Under the pieces are notes generated by a model. It had not been told where the DNA came from and searched no databases. It saw only the letters and a program-made list of their open reading frames with translations. A DNA stretch of 64,000 nt from Gnetum montanum (taxonomy: Eukaryota > Streptophyta > Gnetopsida > Gnetales > Gnetaceae), in the NCBI GenBank assembly GCA_015680685.1, contig MNCI01025409.1:6940-70939 (forward strand). The letters are read 5' to 3'. Below, piece by piece: positions 46,050-56,841 of this stretch. The translations under genes and the position numbers were made by a program. Position 1 is the first letter of the stretch, and the number at the start of each line of letters is the position of its first letter.

Positions 46050-46280
46050 CTGGTGCTACACTTGCTATGCTGGAGCTTGGTATGCTTTCTACATTGGAGC
46101 TTGGTATGCTTGTTATGGTAGAGCTTGGTACGCTATAGCTTGTCATGCTTGCTACGCTGGAGCTTGCTACGCTATAGCTTGTCAAGCTCACTATGTTGGA
46201 GCTTACTACGCTATAGCTTGTCAAGCTTGGTATGCTAGAGCTTGGTATGCTAGAGCTTGCTATGCTCTGAGAACTTATTA
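46050..46280 (+). repeat. Tandem repeat of GGAGCTTGGTATGCT in the F leader
   Basis: Alternating 15- to 27-base units built on GAGCTTGGTATGCT and TATAGCTTGTCAAGCT. Multiples of three, so a plus-strand frame looks open, but it is antisense to the element and repetitive. Confidence 0.85.
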
Positions 46281-46344
46281 CACTCTCTAGAACATCCAGA
46301 GTTTTGACTAAGTGCTAATCAATAATGCAGATAGAAATGGTTTA

Positions 46345-46368
46345 GGCCCTTCTTCTAGCACCAAAAAT
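46345..46368 (-). promoter_or_regulatory. Primer binding site of F
   Basis: Minus strand: after the LTR end comes ATTT, then TTGGTGCTAGAAGAAGGGCC. TGG pairs with the CCA end of a tRNA. I cannot name the tRNA with confidence; it is not the tRNA-Asp site of the Athila-like elements. Confidence 0.75.
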
Positions 46369-47168
46369 TGTGATATCCAAAAATGTTGGTGGTTGGAACA
46401 CTGAGAGGTCGCTGGGCATACAACCTAATCCCAAATCCGTGCAAGGCCTGTGCTGGAGAAAATGGAAATGGGGTGCCCTAAATGGTCTGGTCGATCAGAT
46501 AGGGACTTATGTGATGTTAAAACAACTATGTGTGAAAAGGGTTTATACTATGTTACGCATGGGCATTGGGTCTATCTAAGCTAGAGTGTAGCAGGGTGTC
46601 CTAGCCTAAGAATAGTGATGTAAACATGCAAATATGTATGAAAAAGTGAAAAAATACAAGTGTTACGCTATATGCCAAAGAGGAATGCTTGAGAAATGCA
46701 ATAGAATTTGAGAACAACAGTGTAGCGCCCCAAAAGAGGGAGCATAGCTAATTCACAAAGGGTCTCAAAAGGTACAAAGTGTATAATAGGCCTAGTGGGA
46801 TCGTAGTCCTAGCCTCAGTGGTGTTAGGCTATGAAGTTTGGTGCTCACTATGATGAACTGTGCTCCAAGTTGGTAGCCACAGTGTATTATGCGATGTTTT
46901 ATAGGGCTACAATGGGGCTACAGTGTAGCGTGCGGTGTAGCTATACTTCTCTACTAGTGTAGTGTGATTTGGATCTTGTTCACCCATGATGTTAAGTGCC
47001 AAGATGCTAAAGTGCCAAAATGCCAAATGGAAGTGCTAATTACCTTACTGGCGAAAAATGGAAGACAACCCCCCTCCTCAAAAGAGGGCGTAGGGGTATT
47101 TATAGGGTGAGGGTTCGTCCAAAATGTAGATCAGGTGCCATGTGGCACTGTAGTGGGTGGGACCACGC

Positions 47169-47440
47169 TCATCCCATGTTACATGCATGACATAGGATGC
47201 TGGCTGCTATGCTCATCCCATGTTACATGTGGGACACCGGATGTTTGCTGTTGGGCCTATCCTGTGTTACACGTGGGACACGGGATGCTGTCTGCTATGC
47301 TCGTCCCATGTTATGTGCAGGACACAACATGTTTGCTGTTGGGCTTGTCCCGTGTTACATGCAGGACATGGGATGTTTTCTGCTATGCTTGTCCTGTGTT
47401 ACGTGTGGGACATGGGACATTGGTTGCTACACTGGACAGG
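47169..47440 (-). repeat. 44-bp tandem array in the 5' LTR of F
   Basis: Six units, same dimeric pattern as at 39775-40025. Confidence 0.9.
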
Positions 47441-47965
47441 GTGGTACGCTGCACTATGTTACACAACCTAACATGGTGCTACGCTATACTATGTTTCATA
47501 GCGTGATTGGGTGCTATGTTGCATTGCGCTACACAGCATGACATGGTGCTATGATGTGCTACGCTGCACAGTGTGACTGGGTGCTACGCTGTGCTATGCT
47601 ACATAGCGTGACATGGTGCTACGTTGCATAGTGTAACTAGGTGCTACGCTGCACTACACTACATAGCGTGACATGGTGCTACACTATGCTATGCTACACA
47701 GTGTGACATGGTGCTACACTGCGCTAGGCTGCATAGTGTGACCAGGTGCTACGTTGCACTACGCTACATAATGTGACATGATGCTACGCTGCGCTATGCT
47801 ACATAATGTGCCATGGTGCTACATTACATAGCATGACCGGTGCTATGTTGCGCTATGTTGCATAGCATGACATGGTGCTACACTGTGCTATGCTGCACAA
47901 CGTGATCGGGTGCTATGCTATGCTACGCTACACAGTGTGACATGGTGCTACACTGTGTTATGCTA
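47441..47965 (-). repeat. ~35-bp tandem array in the 5' LTR of F, expanded
   Basis: About fourteen to fifteen units of GGTGCTACGCTGTGCTATG plus CTACATAGCGTGACAT-like sequence, against about six in the 3' LTR. Confidence 0.9.
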
Positions 47966-48149
47966 CACAATGTGACATGTGAATCTACAGAAAGTGCCAT
48001 CATTCTAACACTTTGAAAAATTTTGGAAATTTGGCAGTTGGAGCTGACTACACTCAACACTTGGAAAAATATGGGCAAAGTGCCACCATTTTAACAATTA
48101 GCCAAATTTACAGTCAAGATGTTGAGACCCAAAATTTTGTGGTGTTTCA

Positions 48150-48553
48150 TACCACTCCTTGGTGGAAGTGATGATTGGCAACATGGAAGAGGCCTTTAGT
48201 TGGTCCTATACTTCTCTTGGTGCATGCTTTAGGAAAGGGTCAAAATTTAACTTTTGAAGCACCAATTTTTGGACCTCTTGAAATTTGATCTAATTTAGAT
48301 AAGCCTTTATCAAGGTCACCTCAAGATTTCCTAGTTGTGCTAGTGCATCATCCCAATGGAAGTGTTCTATTTTTGTTGCTAATTTTGGAATCTATCTAAT
48401 AGATTCCACCTCTACCTCTTCCCTAAGAAGACATGTGGTATGGGTTATGAATGGTTCTTCTTAGGGTTGTCCTTAGCCTCTTCCCATCCTAGGTTTTTTC
48501 TCCCTTAGTTGGGATGGTCTTGCGTCTTGCATATGTTTTCCTTTTGGTGTCAT
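48150..48553 (-). pseudogene. Second gene of element E, 5' part
   Basis: On the minus strand the likely ATG (48553-48551) opens MTPKGKHMQDARPSQLREKK, which aligns with MARKRILEGGPSQLGSKK in D. Blocks FHWDDALAQLGNLEVTL and LNFDPFLKHAPREV follow. The frame reaches the F insertion at 48150 and continues at 38966 in the same frame (KEW at one side, YKEEAFLF at the other), with TACCA counted once. Total gene length is about 2.73 kb, against 2.74 kb in D. Confidence 0.75.
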
Positions 48554-48950
48554 TTGTGGTGACAACACATCCATTACTTTCTCTTGTTAGTTAGCTACAC
48601 TTTAGCTAAGGTTGGACCATGGTAGATTGATTATTTTATTAATTATTTATTATAATTCTTACTAAAGCTTGTTGAAAAGTTTTAACTCTTGTAATTTGAT
48701 GTTTAATGGTTGATTTCTTAGTTAAACCTTTGTGGGAGTTAGAAAAATGGCAACAAATTTCTATAAAAAATGATACATTTGTGGCCCCCATGATGTAGAG
48801 CTTACCTCCAATAGTTGCATGAGTCAAAGAATAAAGTGATTTGGATAAATAGTTTGTAAGTTATAGGCTTTGGAAGGTTTTGGGCTCTAAAAATTTGAAA
48901 AACTCTCTTAGCATTTTTGAGAAAAAGTAAACTCTTTTAAGTGGGGTTGC

Positions 48951-49060
48951 ACATATATATAGTATTTTTTTCCTTACGTCGATGGAGCTTTGTATATGGG
49001 GCCTTGTATATGGGTCTACTTTATCGATGGGGCCTCGTATATTGGGCCCATCGGCAAAAA
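48951..49060 (-). promoter_or_regulatory. Putative internal promoter of the second gene of E
   Basis: Minus strand: GATGGGCCCAATATACGAGG, then CCCCATCGAT, two CATATACAAGG/AAGC-type words and CTCCATCGACG, then ATACTATATATATG at 48951-48965. The ACGAGGCC and CCCATCGA words also build the U3 of E's own LTRs. The TATA lies about 400 bases before the gene's ATG. Inference only; no transcript data. Confidence 0.5.
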
Positions 49061-50640
49061 TTTTCAAATGTCAATATCTAAAAAAATATGAGAAATTTTT
49101 CAATGAAATTGAGGTTCATAGAATCTCAGAAAAGCCAAGAATAGGATGAAATCATTGAAGAGGATCTTTGAAAGCTTAAAAATTGAGAAATTTGATAGAG
49201 AACATTTTTATTGAACAAAATGTATAAAGGAGCACATGGTGGGATGCAGAAGATGAATGTGTGAAAGATTCTGATTACAAAAATATGTAAGGATAAGGTA
49301 CTTAACAAATCCAACCAAGAGATATGCAAGTGGATCCTCCCCATAGTAGGCACATGCCTTGTTTGCCCTTGCATAACCTCAACCTAAGGAGTTCGTGGGC
49401 CCCATAGGTGATTAATGGTCAATAGAAGTTAAGGACCAAAACCTAGAAGATTCTACCTAAGAATTCAAATACATCAGACCAAGACATGGAATCAAGAACA
49501 TGGACATCAACAATGAGGTGAATTATAGTCAGTAGAGACAAATGATGGAGAGAGTGGAATGGAAATCCAAATTGAGGTCATAAGAAGTTCCTTGTGGAAT
49601 TTTATGTTTAAAATAACCTGAGAAGATTCATCCTTAGTCTAGACTAAAACCAACCTCTTTTAGTAACTTCACATCATCATTCAAAGATTGATCCATCCCC
49701 TTAGGACATAAGAGTTCACCCACAAAACAACCACCATTCCATAAAGAGGAGAAAAGAGAAGTAGGAAGTGAGAGAGTGCCTTAGTTAGAGGAGACCTTTA
49801 GGCATGCGTAACATGTCTGTCTACTCCCATAACCAGTGCTTGTAGCCCATTTACTTTTCAAAGGGATGTGCTTTGAATTCCTATCATATTTTTTTCTCTT
49901 CTTTTTTATTTTTTTTTCTTTTTTTTCTTTTTGTATGGGAACCACATCATGCAAAGACATTATTCAACTTCCTATTATTAGACAACATGAAATAGTAAGA
50001 AGTATATGAAAACATTGAAGCACCCAAGTAAGTAGAAGAGTACAAAGAGTATTGAGTCCCCTTGAAGTCACACCCTATGCAAACCTTTGAATCCTTTCCA
50101 ATTCTAGAAACTACCAAGGTTTCCAATTTATAAAAATTTTATTTAATTAAAGGGACCTGAAACTTCTAAAACAAGGAAAATCATAGAGTTTGTGAATGGG
50201 TGGATGTCATAGACTCATTGCTTGTTTCATGAAAAAGAAACCATGACTGAGCCATCGATACAAAAATTCAAAAATAGAAACTAGACATTAGCAAACAAAA
50301 CATAAAGCACAAACCACCATTAGTAACAACTGCAACACCACTATGTCTTGTTAACATAAAGCACGTTTTATTAGCAAAAAATTGAAAATCACACTCAAAC
50401 AAAACAAACTAAAATATATAAGAAAGTGTAAAGATATTCAAGAAAGATTCAAATGTACTAATGATGGTGTAAAAAAAATTGATGTAAAATAGGAAAAATA
50501 TTTAAAATCAAAAAGGTGTAAAAGAAACAAATTTCAAAGATAAAAGTGTGTAAAACAAAAAATGGAAAAACTAAGGAGCCATATGAATGATTAGCATGGA
50601 TGGCCATCTCCCCCATGACTAAGTTGGAAGGAGTAGATCT
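49061..50640 (-). other. 3' noncoding region of element E
   Basis: Follows the end of pol on the minus strand. Shares TTTTACAC/TTTTGTTTTACA words (50400-50600) and the block CTACAAGCACTGGTTATG (near 49835) with the other Athila-like copies. No gene supported. Confidence 0.75.
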
Positions 50641-51760
50641 GGAAAATTGAGCATGGTTGTCCATCCATTGAGGTATTTGTTGTACTAGTTTACTTGGACT
50701 CATGGAAAAGCTTTACTTATTGGATGTTACAACTACTTTTTATTTAGGCTCTTAGGTTTGTATATGGTCATGGCCCCAGAAGGAAAGGTTTCATCAATTA
50801 TATTAGGTCCCTCCCACAATGTTTGGAACTTTGTTTTCTAGGGTACATGTGTGGGGTTTAGTAGAGAACCTTATCTCATGGTTGAAATTTCATTTTTCAT
50901 ATTCTAAGGTCATGTCGTTTTTTGTTGAATGGCTTGTGCACTTCATTCAAAGATAGGACCACTAATCAGTTTTTATCTAGCACGTTGAGGTTGATCAGTT
51001 TTTCTTTTTATGCTAGACTTAGGTCAAGATTCAATTCACAAGTTGTTAAGAGTGTATGAAGCTCAAATTAAATTTTGAGAATTAGAAGTTTTTTATACAC
51101 CAAATCATAGGGAGAGTAGCCAATAGGGAGCTTCCATGTTGAGCGGTAGGCCCAAAGGGAATTCTTGAGTTTTGTGCTCCAATTATTTGTTGATAGTTCT
51201 TATTAGGATCTTTGTGATCTCCTTGTTAGTTACCTTTGCTTGATTGTTTTTTTTGGGGTGACAGGATGTTGTTAATTTATGTTCAACCCCAAAGTGTTGC
51301 CTAAGTTTTCGAAAGGTGGAACCTATATAATGAGTTCCATTATTAGAAATTAGTGCACATGGCACCCCAAACCTGGTTACAACATTTTGTTGTATAAATA
51401 TAGCAGCAATGAATGATGTATAGTGGGTGATAGCTACTACTTCTACTCATTTGGTGTAGTAGTCAACTGCTACAATGATATACACCTTTCCATTGGACAT
51501 GGATGTGATGGGCCCTGTGAAGTCTATGCCCCATATGTTAAAGGGCTTTAGTGGTTAAATCCACTATTAAGGATCCTCCAATCGTGTGGTCATTCCACCA
51601 TCTCTTTGATAACATTCACAAGATCAAACACACTAGTGGATATGCATGAAGATTATAGGCCAATAGTATTCTGCCATCAGGATTTTTATGGTCATGCATC
51701 TCCTTGTATAGTGGCCTTCGCAAGGGCCTTCGTGAGCAGAACACGTAGTTGATTCGCATC
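50641..51760 (-). pseudogene. Integrase of element E
   Basis: Heavily decayed. DNA-level alignment to C is clear: the YFIDCT-like target block near 51480, the fragment LISNNGTHYIGSTFRKL (51365-51300; DNGTHF has become NNGTHY, so the second catalytic Asp is lost), the PKKNNQAKVTNKEI block (catalytic Glu changed), and a C-terminal part to the QWMDNHAQFSRSTPSN block near 50640. Many stops. Confidence 0.75.
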
Positions 51761-52500
51761 AGGGATACACTAATGAGCCAAGCCATCGATGCACACCTTG
51801 TACAAGTGTTTTTTGATTTTCATGAAGCACTTTTTTGGATGAAGAAAATATTATTTCTTCCTAAAGTCCAAATCTTATGGCATTTTCTGAGTGAAAAGGT
51901 AAGTGAGGATGCCATCGTATCATTTTACTTCTACAGGTACTTGGTCATTTCTTACTCCTGTAAAGAGGAGTTCATCTTAAAATTGATCAAAGAATGGGCT
52001 CTCCCCCTCTTTATTATCCCATCTTAACTGAGAGATGTGATCAGCAACCACATTCTTAGTCCCTTTTTGATTTACCATTTGAAATCGAATTTCTGCAAGA
52101 TCACGAGCCACCGTATGATATGGAAGCTCACCATTGGCTTGTTCATTAGGAAGTGGATGGCACTGTGATCTATGTGCACAAATAATTTATATCCAAGCAC
52201 ATAGTGCCTAAAATTTTGAAGAGCATACACCAATACCATTAGTTCTTTCTTAGTTATGGTGTAATTTAACTATGCACTCACAATGCTTTGGCTTACGTAG
52301 TGGATGTAATATGGACATTTCTTATCATCCAACTATGTAAGCATGGCTTCCAAGGCATAACTAGATGCACCTATCATTATGTGAAATGGTTTGGATCAAT
52401 CTGGTGCCCATAGAATTGGAGTTTCCATGAGTTTTTCTTTTAGTAGTTGGAATGGATGTTTGCACTCCTTGGTCGAGATAAATGGAACATATTTCTTTAT
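51761..52500 (-). pseudogene. RNase H region of element E
   Basis: Blocks with few changes: ECKHPFQLLKEKLMETPI, APDxSKPFHIMIGASSYAL (catalytic Asp lost: IGAS for ITDAS), YYIHYVSQSIVSA, LNYTITKKELMVLVYAL, HYVLGYKLFVHIDHSAIHFL and NVVADHISQLRWDN. The last Asp (HIDH) is kept. Confidence 0.8.
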
Positions 52501-53280
52501 AAGCTTGACCTATAGCTTTGTGATCTTAGAGAAATTCTCTATGAACCACTAATAGTAGCTAGTTTGTCCAAGGAATGATCAAATGTCTTTAACTATCTTT
52601 GGTTGGCATGTGATTCCTTGAATGACCCTTATCTTTTTAGGGTCTACCTCAATCCCTTCTTGTAAAACTTGGTGCCCTAGCACTATGCCCTCCTAGACCA
52701 TTAGATGGCTTTTCTACCAATTGAGCTTAAGGTTTGTTTCAATACATCTTTTCAGAACCTACTCAAGGAAGATCAAGGATTGCTCAAATGTAGTCCCATA
52801 GGTAAAAAAGTCATCCATAAAGACTTCTACCATGCTACCAGTTTGCTGCTAAAGAATACTAAGGACCAGACATTGAAATGTTGTAGGGGCATTACATAGA
52901 CTGAATGGCATTTTACAATATGCAAAAAGTCCCCAAGGGACTTGTTAATGTTTTATTGGCCTGATCTTTTGGCACAATTTGGATTTTGTTATAGTCACTA
53001 TAACCATCCAAGAAGCTATAATAGCAATGCCTAGAGATAGTATCCAACACTTGGTCTGCAAATGGAAATGGAAAATGATCTTTAAATGTTGGCATATTCA
53101 ACAAACTAAAATTAATGTAAATCCACGACTTACCCCCTTTCTTTGGCACAATTATGAGTGGGCTAAGCCACTCACTATCCACAATGGGATAGATGAACCC
53201 CATCTTGACAATTTGCTTCAACTTGGGGTTCAACCACCTTTGTGGTTGCCTTCTTGGCTTTATGGTCGAGTTAGTGTAAA
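52501..53280 (-). pseudogene. Reverse transcriptase of element E
   Basis: On the minus strand: MGFIYPIVDSEWLSPLIIVP, KSWIYINFSLLNMPTFKDHF, FADQVLDTISRHCYYSFLDG and YSDYNKIQIVPKDQ in one open frame (53233-52913). Then LGTFCIL and FSLCNAPTTFQCLVLSIL. The catalytic box is kept as VEVFMDDFFTYG (FMDD at 52822-52811). Tail blocks LNWxKSHLMV, GIEVDPKKIRVIQGI and FLGQTSYY. It is the most readable RT of the window. Confidence 0.85.
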
Positions 53281-54230
53281 TGCGATGATGGCATATCCTT
53301 AGATCAATTCTAGTTAGCTTGAGATATGACCAAGCAAAGGCTATTGGCCATTTGTTAACTACCCTTAATAGCTTGTCTTTTTATTTAGGAGTAAGATTTT
53401 CATCGATGATAATTAGCTTATCATTGTTTAAAAATACATACTCCATGCTAGGTGGTAGATTTTTCAACTCTATGGGCTCTTACTTAAAATTATCAAGGAT
53501 TTCCAATTCTCCCCAATAGGTATCATCATCTTCATCATCAGAGAGTTGGTGATGAGCTTGCTCAAGTTTATCCATGCCTTCAACATAAGCACATGTCAGG
53601 CTCTCAATTGGTTCCATGCAGAAAGTGCTATTGTTAGAGTTAGTTGTTAGCCATTGGGTTCCCTCCTATTTAGTGGCTACTGCATATAGGCACCTTTGGA
53701 TATCTATTTCATGTGCACATTGATTGCATGCTTTGATGAATGTACTCTTAAAAGACCATATTTTCTACATGCAATTGTACCTATTATCATTGTATGTGAT
53801 GCATGGAACACACTTCTTCTCTAGTTGTCTAAATTCATTCGTGCATCAACTATGCTTAACTAAGACGTTCCCATAATGATGGGGATGTCACCTTTTCAGT
53901 TCTCAACTTTGATCACCAAAAACCCGGCAAGATAAGACTACCCACTAACTATGGTCACAATGTCCTTCACTAACCCCAAAGGGATAGTGATTGATTGGTT
54001 TGCTAATTCTAAATGAATGTTGCTCTTGTTGAGAGGAGATAGGTTTTAGGCCTTGTACATTTTATGGGAGATGAGATTGACAAAAGAACTAGAGTTAAGA
54101 AGAGACTTGCATGGCTCATGTTCAACGATCTACAAGTAAATAAGAGGACTTCCTAGGTTAGAACTCTTTGTGGAAAGGTTGCCAACCTTGATCTAATAAA
54201 AAATGGCATGATATAACATCACAATGTGGG
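53281..54230 (-). pseudogene. Protease and linker of element E
   Basis: The minus strand has HIVMLYHAIF, SPLIYL and SLLNSSSFVNLISHKMYKA (active-site Asp replaced by Asn), then LELANQSITIPLGLVKDIVT, SYLAGFLVIKVE and DIPIIMGTSxLSIVDA. The linker with ISIGAYMQxPLNR-like and DELEQ-like blocks extends to about 53500. Stops throughout. Confidence 0.75.
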
Positions 54231-54409
54231 TTCGAGGTAGTGTTTGGTTTGAAGGGTACTCAAATGTGTTTGATATAGAAAATGAGAATGTTTGAGATGC
54301 AAGGCGACCAACTACATTAGGTTGTGAGGGTTTGAGAGGATTTTTGGATTAGAAAAAGGGTCATTTCCTAGATTGATTATTCAAATGACTTGGTTGGAAG
54401 GTTGTTTGT

Positions 54410-56688
54410 GAATGCATAGCCATCATAGCATTTTGTTGTTGCAACTATGAGGGAATTTCACCTTGCATGGATAGAGTAGGAGGTAATTGGGTTGGGGACA
54501 GAGGGATGTGTGTAGACACATGAAGAGGGTGGTATGGATATGGGTGCTTCCCTTAAGTAGATGGTGAATGAGTTTGATAGTACTGTGGAGGGTAATAGTG
54601 ATGTTGGAATGAGGCATGACTTGTAGAGCTTTGTAGAAAAATGGGTTGCTAAACATAGTACCCATATAGATTTGGTTACCTATAAGGGTATTTCTATTTT
54701 AATGGTGACACTTCCCATGATTGTGGTTGGTACCACTACTGGTATTTATCCTACAGTTGTGGTGGAGCTCCACTTGGATAATAAGCTTGTTGTTGTTGGT
54801 GGAACTATCTTGGATTACCTTGAGGATAAAGCAATCATCTGGGTGCTTGCCTTCTTGCTAGTTGTGGATTTAGCACATACATCTCAAAATCTTGTAAGTG
54901 TGACACCACAGGGCAACATCCCTTAGGATATTCATATTGACAAATGTCACATCCATCATCATCATCATTGAAGTCTATCTTCACAACTTCTTCAACTACA
55001 GTAGCTTTGCCCTTACCTCTCTAGTAGGCATGTTCAACTTCTTTCCACCTCCTATAGTCATGATCATTATTCTACTCTTTGTATGCTTTAGTAATCTTCA
55101 TAGTAGTTTGGAATTTTTCATTCAAAGAGTCCCATAATTTTTCAACCTTTGTTAAAATATCGAAAATAGATTTTTGGATAGGAAGGGTTTACCTATTCAC
55201 CACTTCATTGAGTGGTGACTCCTCATCATCATAGAGTCAGATCTTCCTTTTTCTAATGGAAAGGTCCCTATTATATTCTTCTACACTTTTCCTTTTTTGC
55301 AACTCACCTTCTTCTTTTGCTACATGCTCTATCAGCCTTTGGATCTAATGAGCTCTTATTTTAGATAGTCTCCCTTGGGCATAAACCCTAAGAGTTTTTC
55401 TAGTTTTTTCTTTAAGCCCATGTATGATGTGGCAGAGTTGTTCCCTCTGATAATAACCATGGACAAGGCATTAGTGTAAGAGAGAATAATATCTACCCAT
55501 GATAACATCCAAGGGTTCATGTGTTCCCTATTTCTAGCCTTGGATTTTCCTTCTTAAATTAGATACTTTGGAGTACAACTAGTATTTTTCATTAAATAGC
55601 TTAAGCATGGTACTCCATTTGCAGATAGATTTCAGCTCTAAGAATTGGTACAAGCTTTTAGCTTCCTTGATGAGTATCCTAAGAAAGATCTTGAGTTTCT
55701 ACCAATCATTTTCAATGTTGTGCAAGGCACAAGCATCATGGAAAGCTTGTAGATGTGTTTGAGGATTAGAGTTATATTCCCCCTCAAATCATGGAATATT
55801 GTTCATGTCTAAGCACTTGATCTGACTATCTTTCACATGCCTAGTTGGAATCTTAACTACATCTACAATGTTAAGCATGCTTTGAGTTGCTAATAGAGGC
55901 TCTTCATCATCTTGATTTTGTTGTCACTGATGATGTCCTCTATTATTACATCGTTCATTATGGGCTTGGTGATTAGTATTTTTGTTCCATTGAGCACCTC
56001 GATCACGGTTATTTCTGTAGTATCATTCAGAATCATAAGTAGAGGAAGAAGAGGATGTAGATGAAGGGGATGAAGAAGGAGGAGGACCACCACCACCATG
56101 GTATCTAACAACTCCTCTTCAATTGTGATGGCCATGATCATCAATTTTTTTATTATCTTGATGCTTATCTGATCCCCTGCCTTGATTGCCATCTTTTCCT
56201 AAACATCGATTGTTGGTTGTAGACCGTAGGTTCAGGGTCACACCCCTATCATCAGTAACAAGGGATGGAGAATTGTCATGTTGAGAGCCCTTAGAGGGAG
56301 AATCCTTGTTGTTATCTTGGTTTAGTAGGAACAAGGGATTAGTGAACTATTTACCCTTCATAGACTCATGGTGCCTCTCCTAATGCTAGTCTCACTTACA
56401 TTGTGTTTTAGTATGACAATAGTCCTAAGTGTCATAACCATGAACAACATATTCTTCTTGAAGATCTAAGATGCCTAACTTCTTCAAAGTTTAAAGCAAC
56501 ATCCTAGGCATAGATTGATTTGGGGGCAATATGATGTTGCCCTCCATATCATGCCATTGTAGTTGCTCATCTTGATGTAGGATGAAGGTGAAGTCAAGCA
56601 CGTACTCATCTAGATGAATATATATCACTTTGCACTCCTATGGGATTGGTGTTTTAACATCAGCATGCCTGTGAGAAGAAGAATACAT
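54410..56688 (-). pseudogene. gag of element E
   Basis: ATG at 56688-56686 opens MYSSSHRHADVKTPIP. N-terminal domain: LDEYVLDFTFILHQDEQLQW and EGNIILPPNQSMPRMLL. Polar linker with Ser-rich runs (56120-55890), capsid near 55820-55540 (LDMNNIPxFEGEYNSNPQ, AFHDACALHN), a Lys-rich region, then a zinc knuckle CDICQYEYPKGC (His now Tyr) near 54950, and a Pro/Tyr/Gln tail to about 54420. Stops are few compared with D. This is the most complete gag of the window in domain terms. Confidence 0.85.
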
Positions 56689-56820
56689 TTTGAAAAATAA
56701 TTAAAATTATTAGTGTGATTTTGTAATTATATGTCATGTGAGAGTGATGTTGACCTTGGGTTCATTCAACGATATCAATAATATTCACTAATGCTAGATA
56801 GTGCATGTTTCAACAAACAG

Positions 56821-56841
56821 AGTCCCCAACAATGATGTCAA
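56821..56841 (-). promoter_or_regulatory. Primer binding site of E
   Basis: Minus strand TTGACATCATTGTTGGGGAC, a decayed tRNA-Asp-type site next to the LTR end. Confidence 0.8.

Larger units (their letters stand above)
38967..48149 (-). mobile_element. Element F: Tat-like gag-pro element without polymerase
   Basis: 9183 bp on the minus strand, flanked by TACCA at 38962-38966 and again at 48150-48154, an exact target duplication. LTRs of 1781 bp (5') and 1453 bp (3'). The internal region of 5.95 kb holds a primer site, a leader with short tandem repeats, gag, protease with a stop, then 1.9 kb of noncoding DNA and a polypurine tract. No RT, RNase H or integrase block is present in any frame I examined. 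It is therefore non-autonomous. It splits the second gene of element E, whose reading frame reconnects across the site. Confidence 0.92.
46369..48149 (-). mobile_element. 5' LTR of element F
   Basis: 1781 bp. U3 (about 47105-48149) contains both tandem arrays; TATA box near 47096-47106. R-U5 (46369-47090) is colinear with 38967-39690 of the 3' LTR. The 328-bp length excess lies in the ~35-bp array. Confidence 0.92.

Noticed and set aside
47441-47965. Regularly spaced ~35-bp repeats as a CRISPR array
   Set aside because: Units are degenerate, adjoin without unique spacers, lie in an LTR of plant DNA and have no cas genes.
48980-49060. An extra LTR inside E
   Set aside because: The U3-like words and TATA are present but there is no TG...CA boundary, R-U5 or primer site, and the same TATA occurs in D before the second gene; an internal promoter is the simpler reading.
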